64,000 nt of DNA from Bacillus sp. J37 (lineage in GTDB: Bacteria; Bacillota; Bacilli; Bacillales; Bacillaceae): contig NZ_JAEK01000014.1 in assembly GCF_000518865.1 (NCBI RefSeq), positions 1 through 64,000 of the forward strand. The letters are read 5' to 3'. Under the pieces are notes generated by a model. It was not told the origin of the DNA. It was given only the letters and a program-made list of their open reading frames with translations, and searched no databases. Positions 29,149 to 38,376 of this stretch are shown here, in pieces. How positions within the stretch are numbered: position 1 is the stretch's first letter; every line of letters starts with the position of its first letter. The translations under genes were made by a program, and so were the position numbers.

Positions 29149-30372
29149 TTGAGTTTTACTTCAAAACTAAAGACAATGTTCATCGCCATTTTTATTAGTG
29201 GTTTAACGATTGCAATTATTCTCAATCCTAAGGAATCACTTGATGCTTCTATAAGAGGATTAACCATATGGTGGGAAGTTGTCTTTCCATCATTACTTCC
29301 CTTTTTTATTGTATCAGAACTTCTTATCGGGTTTGGGGTTGTAAGATTTATCGGAGTTCTATTAGAACCATTTATGAGACCTGTATTCCGGGTTCCAGGG
29401 GTTGGTGGATTTGTATGGGCAATGGGAATGGCCTCCGGTAATCCTGCCGGTGCCAAGCTTACAGCAAGAATGAGACAAGAAAAACAACTTACAAAAATTC
29501 AAGCCGAGCGATTAGTTTCTTTTACAAGCTCCTCAAATCCTTTATTTATCTTTGGTGCTGTGGCAGTAGGCTTCTTTGATAAACCGTCTCTTGGTGTTTT
29601 ATTAGCAGCTGCACACTATCTAGGAAATCTTTGTGTCGGCCTTACGATGAGGTTTTACGGTAAATCTGATGATACAATTAGAAACGGTAAGAAGAGGCTT
29701 TTCCCCTCTCCTTCACTAGCATTTAAGGAGCTTCATTCAACAAGGATCACCGAAACCCGGCCTCTAGGAAAAATGCTTGGAGATGCTGTTATTTCCTCCA
29801 TACAAACCTTATTAATGATTGGTGGTTTTATTATCCTTTTTTCAGTATTTAATAAAATCTTAGCCATCATTCATGTAACACAGCTTATCGGTGTTGTTTT
29901 TTCTGGCGCCTTATCACTTTTTCATATTGCTTCAGATCTTAGTGTTCCTTTAATTACTGGCATTTTTGAAATTACACTGGGTAATCAACTTGTAAGTGAG
30001 ACAAACGCTAGTTTGCTTGAAAAAGTGATGATTGCAAGTTTTATCTTAGCCTTTGGAGGATTATCTATTCAAGCCCAAGTTGCAAGCATTTTAGCTGATA
30101 CTGATATTCTGTTTAAACCCTTTTTTATAGCAAGAATTTTGCAAGGTATTTATTCTTCTATAATCGCTTTTCTTCTTTTTAGACCAATATATCTCAATCT
30201 GGAATCATTTAACACTAGCGAATTACCCGTTATGTTAATGAAACATGGACCAGGCTTGGCTAAAGATTATTGGGAATTGATAGTACAAAGTGGTCCGCTT
30301 ATAACAATTATTTCGTTACTTTTCTATATTTTTCTATATGGTAAAAGAAATGTCTTTACGAAAACGAGTTAA
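29149..30372 (+). CDS. ylbJ: Sporulation integral membrane protein YlbJ
   Basis: YlbJ is a polytopic protein of the nucleoside-recognition (Gate) family made in the mother cell under sigma-E and needed for spore cortex formation. The TTG at 29149, behind AGGGGGC, gives 407 residues; an ATG at 29074 lacks a ribosome binding site. About eight hydrophobic segments and the GMASGNPAGAKL motif near 105 and SFTSSSNPLFIFG near 140 are visible. It faces coaD and is divergent from ylbK. Confidence 0.92.
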   Translation: MSFTSKLKTMFIAIFISGLTIAIILNPKESLDASIRGLTIWWEVVFPSLLPFFIVSELLIGFGVVRFIGVLLEPFMRPVFRVPGVGGFVWAMGMASGNPAGAKLTARMRQEKQLTKIQAERLVSFTSSSNPLFIFGAVAVGFFDKPSLGVLLAAAHYLGNLCVGLTMRFYGKSDDTIRNGKKRLFPSPSLAFKELHSTRITETRPLGKMLGDAVISSIQTLLMIGGFIILFSVFNKILAIIHVTQLIGVVFSGALSLFHIASDLSVPLITGIFEITLGNQLVSETNASLLEKVMIASFILAFGGLSIQAQVASILADTDILFKPFFIARILQGIYSSIIAFLLFRPIYLNLESFNTSELPVMLMKHGPGLAKDYWELIVQSGPLITIISLLFYIFLYGKRNVFTKTS

Positions 30373-30381
30373 TTGTACAGC

Positions 30382-30405
30382 AAAAGGTGAGGGGGACCTC
30401 ACCTT

Positions 30406-30407
<2 letters not shown>
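30382..30407. terminator. Bidirectional terminator between ylbJ and coaD
   Basis: AAAAGGTGAGG/CCTCACCTTTT stem with a 4-base loop. Its right end overlaps the coaD stop codon. Confidence 0.85.
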
Positions 30408-31459
<1,052 letters not shown>

Positions 31460-31745
31460 CTGTTTCACCACTACTTCTAAATTTTTACTTTTTCTTATAT
31501 GTAATATGCATCAAAAAACTTGATTTCCTGCTTCCTATTGCGCAGATATGTTCCTTTATACAATTGTTCTACCGATCGTATAATGTGGATTGAAATTAAT
31601 TAATCTAAAGAATCCACTTTTCAAGTTTCACTTTATCCTACCACAGCCATTCTATACGATACAATCATTTCCTTTCTAGACGTACTTAGTCAATAAGACT
31701 ATATATACCTTTGTATCTACAAAGAATTTTTTTTGAAATTATTAT

Positions 31746-31773
31746 GTATACAGATAGATGAAATGGTGATAAT
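31746..31773 (+). promoter_or_regulatory. Sigma-F-like promoter for the csfG-type RNA
   Basis: GTATA at 31746-31750, a 14-bp spacer and GGTGATAAT at 31765-31773 match the forespore sigma-F pattern (GYATA / GGNNANANT). The expected start site is near 31780, the base of the first hairpin of the RNA. Confidence 0.6.
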
Positions 31774-31779
31774 GAGTAG

Positions 31780-31932
31780 TAACAACATCGATTCGTTGAT
31801 GTTGTTGCCAACCGCGGAGAAGACTTACGTTTCCCCATAAGTCTTTCCTCCGGTTTCTCCTCTCCCTTTGCCTTCAGCCTTTAGGAAAAGGTATTGAAGG
31901 ACCCTGCAGGATTTATCTGTAGGGTTTTTTTT
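31780..31932 (+). ncRNA. csfG: CsfG / ylbH-leader type structured small RNA
   Basis: About 150 nt with four hairpins. First, AACAACATC pairs with GATGTTGTT across a TTCG tetraloop. Second, AAGACTTA/TAAGTCTT is extended by ACCG-GGAG/CTCCGGT. Third, CCTTCA/TGAAGG. Fourth, a terminator ACCCTGCAG/CTGTAGGGT followed by eight T residues (31901-31932). A pyrimidine-rich stretch with CTTTCCTCC and TCTCCTCTCC resembles the 16S anti-Shine-Dalgarno. B. subtilis CsfG, a sigma-F/G-dependent RNA, and the Rfam ylbH element map between ylbG and ylbH (rsmD), the same place. No reading frame is evident. Identity is inferred from position, promoter and structure. Confidence 0.75.
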
Positions 31933-32080
31933 GTACTGTTTAGCGATTCAAAATCTTAACAGATATAAATATTAGAATAGGTACATAAATTAGAATCCCA
32001 CCCTCTTAACTTTTTAGTTGGTTCATGCTATAGTGATATTCGGTAAAATGTACGGATAAAATACCTATAGGGGGATAAAT

Positions 32081-32470
32081 ATGATTCAACGATTCATTGA
32101 ACTTGGTGAAGGATATTCAGATATTTATGAATTAATAGAAACTTCCAAGGCTAATCAACATAGAGTAACACAGCTAATAGCATTACATACGCAACGTAAC
32201 ACAAAAGAAGTTACTTCACTTGTTGTTATAATGAAGCCAACAGATCCCGGAAATTTTCAAGCTATTTATATTTGTCGTGAAGGAATTTCTAATCCAAATT
32301 TTATTACAAACAAACGTTATGAGTTATTTAAAGAGCTTTCTGAATTATTACATAAACAAATTATTGAAATTGAAGTAAAACCTTCATCAATGTTTAACGA
32401 AATAGACTTATATTACCAATATTTAATTGGTATTCTCCGTTTAAATCACTTATTACCACCATTACAGTGA
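32081..32470 (+). CDS. Conserved hypothetical protein (DUF7147-like)
   Basis: A 129-residue soluble protein with ribosome binding site AGGGGGA. The sequence starts MIQRFIELGEGYSDIYEL and has a mixed alpha/beta pattern with the segment SLVVIMKPTDPGNFQAIYIC. I recall near-identical small Bacillus proteins annotated as DUF7147 (earlier, wrongly, as methylthioribose kinase). Function is unknown. It lies between the csfG-type RNA and ylbG, convergent with ylbG. Confidence 0.8.
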   Translation: MIQRFIELGEGYSDIYELIETSKANQHRVTQLIALHTQRNTKEVTSLVVIMKPTDPGNFQAIYICREGISNPNFITNKRYELFKELSELLHKQIIEIEVKPSSMFNEIDLYYQYLIGILRLNHLLPPLQ

Positions 32471-32492
32471 ACACATAAAAGAGCTATAAAGA

Positions 32493-32535
32493 AAAAAGAA
32501 TGTTTGAAGGTGATTACCCCCAAGCATTCTTTTTT
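32493..32535. terminator. Bidirectional terminator before ylbG end
   Basis: AAAAAGAATG-TTTG/CAAG-CATTCTTTTT stem with a 14-base loop between convergent genes; ends in TTTTTTG on the plus strand and TTTTTTC on the minus strand. Confidence 0.8.
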
Positions 32536-32538
32536 GTT

Positions 32539-32817
32539 TTATAGCCCTATCTTATAATCGTATTCTTTCGCTTTATCAACCTTTGATTCAAATTCGAGCT
32601 TTAGAAATGGTTTATATGAAGGTTCAACATGTTTAACAAACGAGTACGATGACAACCTTTGAGTCGTTTGCTCCACCACATCCATATTGCAATAAAGCAC
32701 AACATATTTTAATCGCTTTGAAACATAGTGTACATTACCAAACTTCCTAAGCATTTTTAATTGCTTTAATGTATGAAGCCAAACAACAATACCTTGACGC
32801 TTTTCAAACATACTCAT
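32539..32817 (-). CDS. ylbG: DUF2129 family protein YlbG
   Basis: A 92-residue basic protein with the DUF2129 signature: [19 protein letters not shown] near 7-25, [14 protein letters not shown] near 29-42 and a C-terminal end [14 protein letters not shown]0298/DUF2129 proteins lie next to ylbF in Bacillus. GGGAGA is the ribosome binding site. Function is unknown. Confidence 0.93.
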   Translation of the reverse strand: MSMFEKRQGIVVWLHTLKQLKMLRKFGNVHYVSKRLKYVVLYCNMDVVEQTTQRLSSYSFVKHVEPSYKPFLKLEFESKVDKAKEYDYKIGL

Positions 32818-32929
32818 TCTCCCTTAATATCTAAACAGAATGTATAAAAAATTTTAATCATTAAAAGTCTAGCAAAAATTTCAACTTCAAACAATATTTT
32901 GACAAAATTAATTAGAAAAGCACGACTTA

Positions 32930-32946
32930 CCGCCAAAAATTGGCGG
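32930..32946 (-). repeat. GC-rich hairpin between ylbF and ylbG
   Basis: CCGCCAA/TTGGCGG with a 3-base loop in otherwise AT-rich DNA. There is no T-run right after it on the minus strand (TAAGTCGTGCTTTTC), so it is a poor terminator and could be an attenuating or mRNA-stabilising stem. Confidence 0.5.
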
Positions 32947-33004
32947 AAATCGATGCCTTTTCTTATACATTAAGCCTTAAGTAAATAATACGAGTTGACT
33001 CATT

Positions 33005-33448
33005 CTATGAAACTTTACAGCCGCAGCTTCCTCCGGTACCACAGCCTCCACCACAGCTCGATTCGAAAAATGGATTCCCGGTAGGAACTTTTATATGAAC
33101 AGAAACAGCTTGACCTAATTGAACACTGATTTCATCTAGCAGGGACTGAACTTCGTTTTCCGCTTTTTTAAAATTTGCCACATGATCATTTAAATCCACG
33201 GTTCTTTTAACATCCCGCAACTCTTTTGTAATTTTCCGATAATCTGGATGATATTTACCGAAGCGTTGAACATCTTCATATAAATCCTTAATTTTCGTAA
33301 ATTCACTAATTAGTTGCTGTGCTTCTGTATCATTTTTTAATATATGATAACAACGGCGATACTCTTTTACAATTTCTGATTGAAGTATCCAGTTCGCAAG
33401 TTGTTCTGCTTGATCTATTATCTTTGTGCTTTCAAGTGTAGCAAACAT
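33005..33448 (-). CDS. ylbF: RicF / YlbF, subunit of the RicA-RicF-RicT complex
   Basis: In B. subtilis YlbF (RicF) works with YmcA and YaaT in an iron-sulfur complex that binds RNase Y and promotes mRNA maturation, competence, biofilm formation and sporulation. The 147-residue product has the helical Com_YlbF domain (about 5-110) and a C-terminal cysteine cluster Cys132, Cys136, Cys142, Cys144 that would supply [4Fe-4S] ligands. It is upstream of ylbG. The start follows an AGGTGC-type site. Confidence 0.94.
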   Translation of the reverse strand: MFATLESTKIIDQAEQLANWILQSEIVKEYRRCYHILKNDTEAQQLISEFTKIKDLYEDVQRFGKYHPDYRKITKELRDVKRTVDLNDHVANFKKAENEVQSLLDEISVQLGQAVSVHIKVPTGNPFFESSCGGGCGTGGSCGCKVS

Positions 33449-33527
33449 AGAGTTTAAGCACCTCCATTATTCATTTTAACACGAATAACAGAAAATGAAA
33501 AATAATAGCGTTATTACATTATCAGGC

Positions 33528-33959
33528 TTATTTAATGTTAACGTTCCAAGATTTTTTCAATTGATAATCCGACGAATCATTATGAACAACCTCTATCATA
33601 AGATGATGTTTCCCCTTCTCTAATCCCTTTATAATAAAGGCAGCTGTAGAGATTTCATCGACTCTTTTTCCGTCGACATACACTTGTATATGGCCTTCTC
33701 CATTCACATTCGCCCCACCTTTTTCCTTAAAAGTAAAGGATGGGATATAACACTCCACATAAATATTTTGACCTCGTACATGGTGATTAACAACTATGTC
33801 TATAGGCTGTTTTAGACTAGAAACTTCAATTGCAGATTCTGATGCTTCCACAATATCAAGCGGCACAACGCTCATGCTTCCTTCCGGTCTGGGCTTATCC
33901 TCAACACACCCTGATAAAATACATAATAAACATGCAAAAATTAAAACAAAACGATTCAT
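33528..33959 (-). CDS. Small lipoprotein of unknown function
   Basis: A 143-residue protein with a signal peptide and lipobox LSGC (Cys about 19), so it should be anchored on the outer membrane face. The rest looks all-beta (VDGKRVDEIST, KGKHHLMIEVVHND), reminiscent of an Ig-like or cupredoxin-associated fold. ATG 33959 is nine bases after AAGGAGG; an ATG two codons earlier is too close. It lies between ylbE and ylbF, where I do not recall a lipoprotein in B. subtilis. Confidence 0.7.
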   Translation of the reverse strand: MNRFVLIFACLLCILSGCVEDKPRPEGSMSVVPLDIVEASESAIEVSSLKQPIDIVVNHHVRGQNIYVECYIPSFTFKEKGGANVNGEGHIQVYVDGKRVDEISTAAFIIKGLEKGKHHLMIEVVHNDSSDYQLKKSWNVNIK

Positions 33960-34057
33960 GATCATAAGCCTCCTTTATTTTTATTGTTTACAGAGACTTA
34001 GAAAAACATGAATCGTTTTAGAGAACTTATTGTGGATAACAATACTCAACCAAGTTT

Positions 34058-34297
34058 TTAATCTTGCTGTTTCATAGATTGAAACATCGCGATCATCATA
34101 GATGCCATCTGGACTGAGTTAGAAAATTGTTGAACTTTGTGTGGAATTGTTTTTTGATAATAATTCATCAAATTTAGCTCCATTGAATCAAGATCACTGG
34201 GATTTCTGGAAAGTTTTCGATACCAATACGGTTGTTCTCTTATAAATCTTACACGTTCTTCATTTGCCCGAATGTATTCTTGAACATCCTTTCTCAT
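34058..34297 (-). CDS. ylbE: YlbE-like protein
   Basis: A 79-residue helical protein. MRKDVQEYIRANEERVRFIREQP and the PYWYRKLSRNP motif (about 23-33) are typical of the YlbE family. It lies 32 bp after ylbD. Function unknown; the B. subtilis homologue is in the same neighbourhood. Confidence 0.9.
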   Translation of the reverse strand: MRKDVQEYIRANEERVRFIREQPYWYRKLSRNPSDLDSMELNLMNYYQKTIPHKVQQFSNSVQMASMMIAMFQSMKQQD

Positions 34298-34329
34298 CGC
34301 TTTCCCCTACCTTATCAATACTTGCTTTT

Positions 34330-34728
34330 TTAATCCTTTCTAAATGAAAAAGGATGTTGACTTGAGGCAGAAGAGTTCTGGCCGGATCCTTTAGAACCAA
34401 ATTGATCAAACAATCCTTGTAATGTCGATATCGTACTACTCATGTTGGTTAGATGATGATTAACAGTATTCATATCCATTTTCTTTACCGCAGTGAATAA
34501 TTGATTCATGAAATCTGCTTTACTTGTTTCATCTTTTTCTTTTGTTTCATTAGATTGTTCGTCTTTATATTGTTGCCATATCATATCGTTTTCTCCAAGT
34601 AGATACCAATCTTCAAATACTTCTTGCCAGTCTTTATTCCCTTTTCGAACTTCTTGAATAAGTTTTGGATGCTTTTTCACAAAATCTTTAAACTGTTGAA
34701 CGGATGGATGTTTTTTTTTCGATGTCAT
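34330..34728 (-). CDS. ylbD: YlbD-family putative spore coat protein
   Basis: A 132-residue protein with an N-terminal segment typical of YlbD (HPSVQQFKDFVKKHPKL near 7-23, then WQEVFEDWYLLGE near 33-45). A Ser/Gly/Gln-rich C-terminus resembles coat proteins. The family name YlbD_coat reflects detection in spore coat preparations. It is the first gene of ylbD-ylbE and starts behind GAGGTGAGG. Confidence 0.88.
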   Translation of the reverse strand: MTSKKKHPSVQQFKDFVKKHPKLIQEVRKGNKDWQEVFEDWYLLGENDMIWQQYKDEQSNETKEKDETSKADFMNQLFTAVKKMDMNTVNHHLTNMSSTISTLQGLFDQFGSKGSGQNSSASSQHPFSFRKD

Positions 34729-34885
34729 TTCCTCACCTCATTGATACATTTGCCTATAATATCTTATTTTCAAATCAGCAAAACTGTTCGCCCAATATTA
34801 TTAAGTATTAATAAAATAATGAAGAATTGAAAATCAAATGAAATATTTGGTAAAATAACACTAACCAAAAGGAGAGGGTAAAAAG

Positions 34886-35374
34886 ATGAAAAAAGAGAAT
34901 CTGTTGCAATTAACTAAAGAAGTAATTGATCAAGCAAATGAAGAAGATCAATATGTTATTGAACTTTTATTAAAAGGATTAAAAAAGAAACAATATCATG
35001 AACAAGGATCCTACATAGGTGCTCTCCTTCACGCCACATCTGAATATAAAGATGAGCAATTTTACATAAACATACCCAATACACCTATTATACAAAACTC
35101 ATTAAATATTGTTCATGGAGGGATTACAGCTACTCTGCTTGACTCCGCAATGGGCGGACTCGTACATCATATTCTTCCACCTGATAAGGCGGCAGTTACG
35201 ACCGAAATAAAAATAAACTATGTTGCACCAGGTGTTGGAAAAGAGTTATCTTGCACCTCACGTGTGATTCACAAAGGAAATAAAACAGTTGTCACAGAAG
35301 GACAGGTATTCCGAGAAGATGGAACTTTAATTGCTCATAGTACCGCTAGCTTCTTTATAATAAACAGGCAATAA
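34886..35374 (+). CDS. PaaI-family hotdog-fold thioesterase
   Basis: A 162-residue acyl-CoA thioesterase-like protein. The hotdog signature NIVHGGITATLLDSAMG at about 74-90 contains the catalytic HGG and the acidic residue in LLDSAMG. TTEIKINYVAPG follows near 109-120. Ribosome binding site GGAGAGG. It is divergent from ylbD and convergent with ylbC. Substrate cannot be told from sequence. I do not recall it at this point in B. subtilis, so it may be a local insertion. Confidence 0.85.
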   Translation: MKKENLLQLTKEVIDQANEEDQYVIELLLKGLKKKQYHEQGSYIGALLHATSEYKDEQFYINIPNTPIIQNSLNIVHGGITATLLDSAMGGLVHHILPPDKAAVTTEIKINYVAPGVGKELSCTSRVIHKGNKTVVTEGQVFREDGTLIAHSTASFFIINRQ

Positions 35375-35396
35375 TCGTGTGCTTATCAAAAAGATA

Positions 35397-35439
35397 AGGT
35401 GTCAAACCCTTCCCTTTAATGGGTTTTGGTTTGACACCT
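35397..35439. terminator. Terminator-like inverted repeat between thioesterase gene and ylbC
   Basis: AGGTGTCAAACC/GGTTTGACACCT (12 bp) with an inner AAACCC/GGGTTT stem. It lies between convergent genes; T-runs are weak on both sides. Confidence 0.65.
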
Positions 35440-35454
35440 CCTTAAAATGCTTAC

Positions 35455-36537
35455 TTAATTTGAATTCCAGGTTGTTATAAAATTTTGTGTGTAGTATAAA
35501 CCATCTACACCGACCCCTAGATGAGTAAAATCTTCATTCAATAATGTATCACGATGTCCCTTGCTATTTAACCACCCTTCACTAGCTGCAATACCATCAA
35601 CATACTGCGCAGCAATGTTTTCTCCAGCCATTTGATATTTTATCTCTTGCTTTGACAATCTATTGACAAGACTTCCCTCAGTAGGCGATTCGTGTGCAAA
35701 ATAATTATTTTCTTTCATGTCCCTGCTGTGCAAAAATGCAACTTCTGAAGTAGCTTGATCCCATTTTACTCTTTCTAAACCATGTCTTTTACGAAGCATA
35801 TTCGTAATAGATAGAATTTGTTGTTCCGCACCATCTTCTATTCTCTTCCACTTTTCATCCGGTATTTCTTGGGGCTTAATTAACTCCCCACGATAAGTCA
35901 CTTCATAAGATCTCTGTTTTATAAACGTTTCAGCGTCTAGCAATCGAATACTTGATAATATCCCATCAAACTTATCAATGTATAATTGAACATAGATATC
36001 TCCGATCTTTATTGTCGGTCTGGTATTCATATCCTCTTCTGAAAATTCAAATCGATAGGAGTTTCCTTCAAACTCTAATGACAGACTAGATGAAACAGGT
36101 TGAATTTTAAACACTTCCTGTACAGATTGTCCAATTTGAAAAGGTTTCACATTTACCTCGCTTCCAATTGCATAAACTGTAACAACTCTTTGATTTAATA
36201 TTCCTATTTGGATATATTCGTTTTCAGATATATTGTAAATCCACCAATCATAATCATAGGCAGAAGGATCAATCCTATCAGGTTCACCAAGAAGTGCTGT
36301 AATTTCCTCCGAAGATTTTTCCATTAAAGACAAAACACCTTCATTTGGTACAGTTTCCTTCCCCCCATCCGAATGCTCCTCTTCCGAGTTTGTTAATTCT
36401 TCATTTGAGATTTGCACATTTTCTTCTTCATGTTGTTCATTCGGAGTATATTGACCGTAATATATAAATAGAGTATAACTAATAAAAATAATAACAAAAA
36501 TGATAATAGTCCTACTAATAACACGCAGCTTGCCCAC
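35455..36537 (-). CDS. ylbC: CAP-domain protein YlbC
   Basis: A 360-residue membrane-anchored or secreted protein: an N-terminal hydrophobic segment (about 8-27), an acidic linker, a CAP-associated N-terminal domain (about 80-220) and a C-terminal CAP/SCP domain with LHSRDMKENNYFAHESP near 265 and the GENIAAQY motif near 305. The CAP His/Glu residues are present. YlbC-type proteins are expressed in sporulation or envelope contexts; function is not established. Start is uncertain: GTG 36537 touches the ribosome binding site GGGAGGT, and CTG 36528 would be better spaced. Confidence 0.88.
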   Translation of the reverse strand: MGKLRVISRTIIIFVIIFISYTLFIYYGQYTPNEQHEEENVQISNEELTNSEEEHSDGGKETVPNEGVLSLMEKSSEEITALLGEPDRIDPSAYDYDWWIYNISENEYIQIGILNQRVVTVYAIGSEVNVKPFQIGQSVQEVFKIQPVSSSLSLEFEGNSYRFEFSEEDMNTRPTIKIGDIYVQLYIDKFDGILSSIRLLDAETFIKQRSYEVTYRGELIKPQEIPDEKWKRIEDGAEQQILSITNMLRKRHGLERVKWDQATSEVAFLHSRDMKENNYFAHESPTEGSLVNRLSKQEIKYQMAGENIAAQYVDGIAASEGWLNSKGHRDTLLNEDFTHLGVGVDGLYYTQNFITTWNSN

Positions 36538-36824
36538 CTCCCTAAAATTCCCTTCTGTTTTTCTATCATTATATGTGACCTTAAACTAGATATTCTGGTT
36601 ATACATTCCAACATCATGATCATAATTAAGCTTAACTAATCTCTTTCTTTCATTATTACCACGACATTTAAATCTAAAACATGAACAAAAGTCTTCCGAA
36701 TGTTGCCTTACTTCCTAATCTTTTTACTTTTATTGTACCAAAATAATGAGTGAATGGTGATTAAAAAGCATTGTTATAAACCATAATTAAACTGAGATTC
36801 ATTAATAACTTTCTATAAGATGCA

Positions 36825-36954
36825 ATTTTTAGGCCTACTCTGTTTTTCTATGTTCTTTTAGTTCTCCACTTCTACAACTGTCAGTAATGGTCTGGTAAGG
36901 TCAACTAACTATTATTGGGAGGAAAACATTTCCCAATAATAGAAGTTTCACTTT
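36825..36954. repeat. 130-bp direct repeat, copy A
   Basis: This segment recurs at 36995-37124 with 126 of 130 bases identical, offset 170 bp. It holds a perfect 12-bp inverted repeat CTATTATTGGGA/TCCCAATAATAG at 36909-36920 and 36931-36942 around a 10-base loop, and the motif ACTGTCAGTAATGG. No reading frame, T-run or known element explains it. Confidence 0.9.
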
Positions 36955-36994
36955 GCCACACCAATAACTGGCAGTAATATTTAGCTTTATTGTC

Positions 36995-37124
36995 ATTTTT
37001 AGGACTACTCTGTTTTTCTATGTTCTTTTAGTTCTCCACTTCTACTACTGCCAGTAATGGTCTGATAAGGTCAACTAACTATTATTGGGAGGAAAACATT
37101 TCCCAATAATAGAAGTTTCACTTT
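36995..37124. repeat. 130-bp direct repeat, copy B
   Basis: Second copy, with the same hairpin at 37079-37090 and 37101-37112. It ends about 20 bp before the -10 element of ylbA. The 40-bp spacer between copies has a related ACTGGCAGTAAT. The rest of the 650-bp ylbC-ylbA gap (36540-36820) shows nothing I recognise. Confidence 0.9.
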
Positions 37125-37145
37125 AACTTTTACATGTATTTAAGC

Positions 37146-37151
37146 TATAAT
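37146..37151 (+). promoter_or_regulatory. Probable -10 element of the ylbA promoter
   Basis: Perfect TATAAT 35 bp before the ylbA ATG; the best -35 (TTTAAC, 18-bp spacing) is weak and overlaps the end of repeat copy B. Confidence 0.45.
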
Positions 37152-37185
37152 AAATTACGTGAAAAGGCTTTAGGAGGGAATTTAG

Positions 37186-37545
37186 ATGAGAATGGAAGAT
37201 ACAGGTATAGAGGGTATTAAGATAGACTTATCACGATTAGATGAACTTATGGATAATATTGGATTAGTTCGTGCGGGGCAATGGGACTATGAGCGAGTTA
37301 CATATGACCGTAAGATTGAAACAAAAGGTGATGTTTTTTACCTCCGTGTTCAGGCATATGCTGTTGAAGGAGATATTGGCGGAAGACATGCTGTTGTAAA
37401 ATTAATGACACCACTATTAGGCAAACATTATTATCCACACGGTGTTGAATATGGCGAGGGTGAAGATTTCCCTGCAGCGGTTGTAAACACTTCCAAGAAC
37501 TTACTTTCACAAGTTGCAGAAGAACTAAAAAAAGTTCAATCATAA
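37186..37545 (+). CDS. ylbA: YugN-like family protein (YlbA position)
   Basis: A 119-residue protein of the YugN-like family, recognisable from LVRAGQWDYERVTYDRKIE near 27-45 and the VKLMTPLLGKHYYPHGVEY region near 75-95. Ribosome binding site TAGGAGGG. Function unknown. The symbol rests on synteny with B. subtilis, where ylbA is beside ylbB/ylbC. Confidence 0.8.
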   Translation: MRMEDTGIEGIKIDLSRLDELMDNIGLVRAGQWDYERVTYDRKIETKGDVFYLRVQAYAVEGDIGGRHAVVKLMTPLLGKHYYPHGVEYGEGEDFPAAVVNTSKNLLSQVAEELKKVQS

Positions 37546-37576
37546 TATTAGCAATATAATTCAATATGACAAAATA

Positions 37577-37606
37577 AAAAAGAAGGACTAGTCCCTTCTT
37601 TTTTAT
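37577..37606 (+). terminator. Terminator after ylbA
   Basis: AAAAAGAAGG/CCTTCTTTTT-type stem followed by TTTTATTTTTTG, 32 bp past the stop. Confidence 0.85.
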
Positions 37607-37710
37607 TTTTTGTTTATCATGTAATTTTCATAAAATATAATGCTATCTATTGAATGATATAGCTATCACCTAATAGGAATTTTACCAAGACATAAGCTGG
37701 CTATTCCTTT

Positions 37711-38223
37711 TTATTCCTCCTCTTTTTGAATTTCCCAAGTAAAGAATTCGCCATCTTTTTTTGTACAGATTAAACCTAATTTATCAAATAGTTGTATTGA
37801 TTCCTTGTCCTGTACTTCACACTCCATTACAACCTTTTTCACACCCATCTGGTAAGTTAACCAGTCAATAAATGCATCAATTGCCTCATATGCTATTGAT
37901 CCATCTGTTGTAGCTTCTTCAATATGATAAGTTAATCTTACATTTTGTTCTTGAACCGGTTTTCCTTGCAAAACGATATCTCCAATTATTTTTTTCTCTT
38001 CATATAATATAATCATCCATACACCACAGTCTAAATCCTTATCGTCTTTTTCTAAACTTTCGATATAGTATGGCAAGAAACCACGCACATAAGCAGACGG
38101 CCAGCTAGCGGGAATTTCTATGGGAGAACGTTTATCAAGTTCCTTACGATGGAAAACTAATGATTTGGCAATATCAAGTGAACAGGGTATAATCATTAAC
38201 CGATTTGTTAAGATTTCAATCAA
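37711..38223 (-). CDS. GNAT-family N-acetyltransferase
   Basis: A 170-residue acetyltransferase of the RimJ/RimL-like type. The N-terminus LIEILTNRLMIIPCSLD matches the typical family start (TxRLxxRP). The conserved middle is GDIVLQGKPVQEQNVRLTYHIEE. The end has FDKLGLICTKKDGEFFTWE. TTG 38223 is chosen because GGGGAGAGG lies a few bases upstream; an ATG at 38280 would add 19 poorly conserved residues. Substrate unknown. Confidence 0.8.
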   Translation of the reverse strand: MIEILTNRLMIIPCSLDIAKSLVFHRKELDKRSPIEIPASWPSAYVRGFLPYYIESLEKDDKDLDCGVWMIILYEEKKIIGDIVLQGKPVQEQNVRLTYHIEEATTDGSIAYEAIDAFIDWLTYQMGVKKVVMECEVQDKESIQLFDKLGLICTKKDGEFFTWEIQKEEE

Positions 38224-38376
38224 TCCATCCTCTCCCCTCTTTGTATTTTCAGCATACTTGGCAGTAACTATATAACCCATACATATTCATCATTCAATAT
38301 ACAAATGAGGAATTTCACCTTTAGGTAAACTAAATATATTCAAAAAGAAAAAATCCTAAGGATATCTGTTAGAGGC

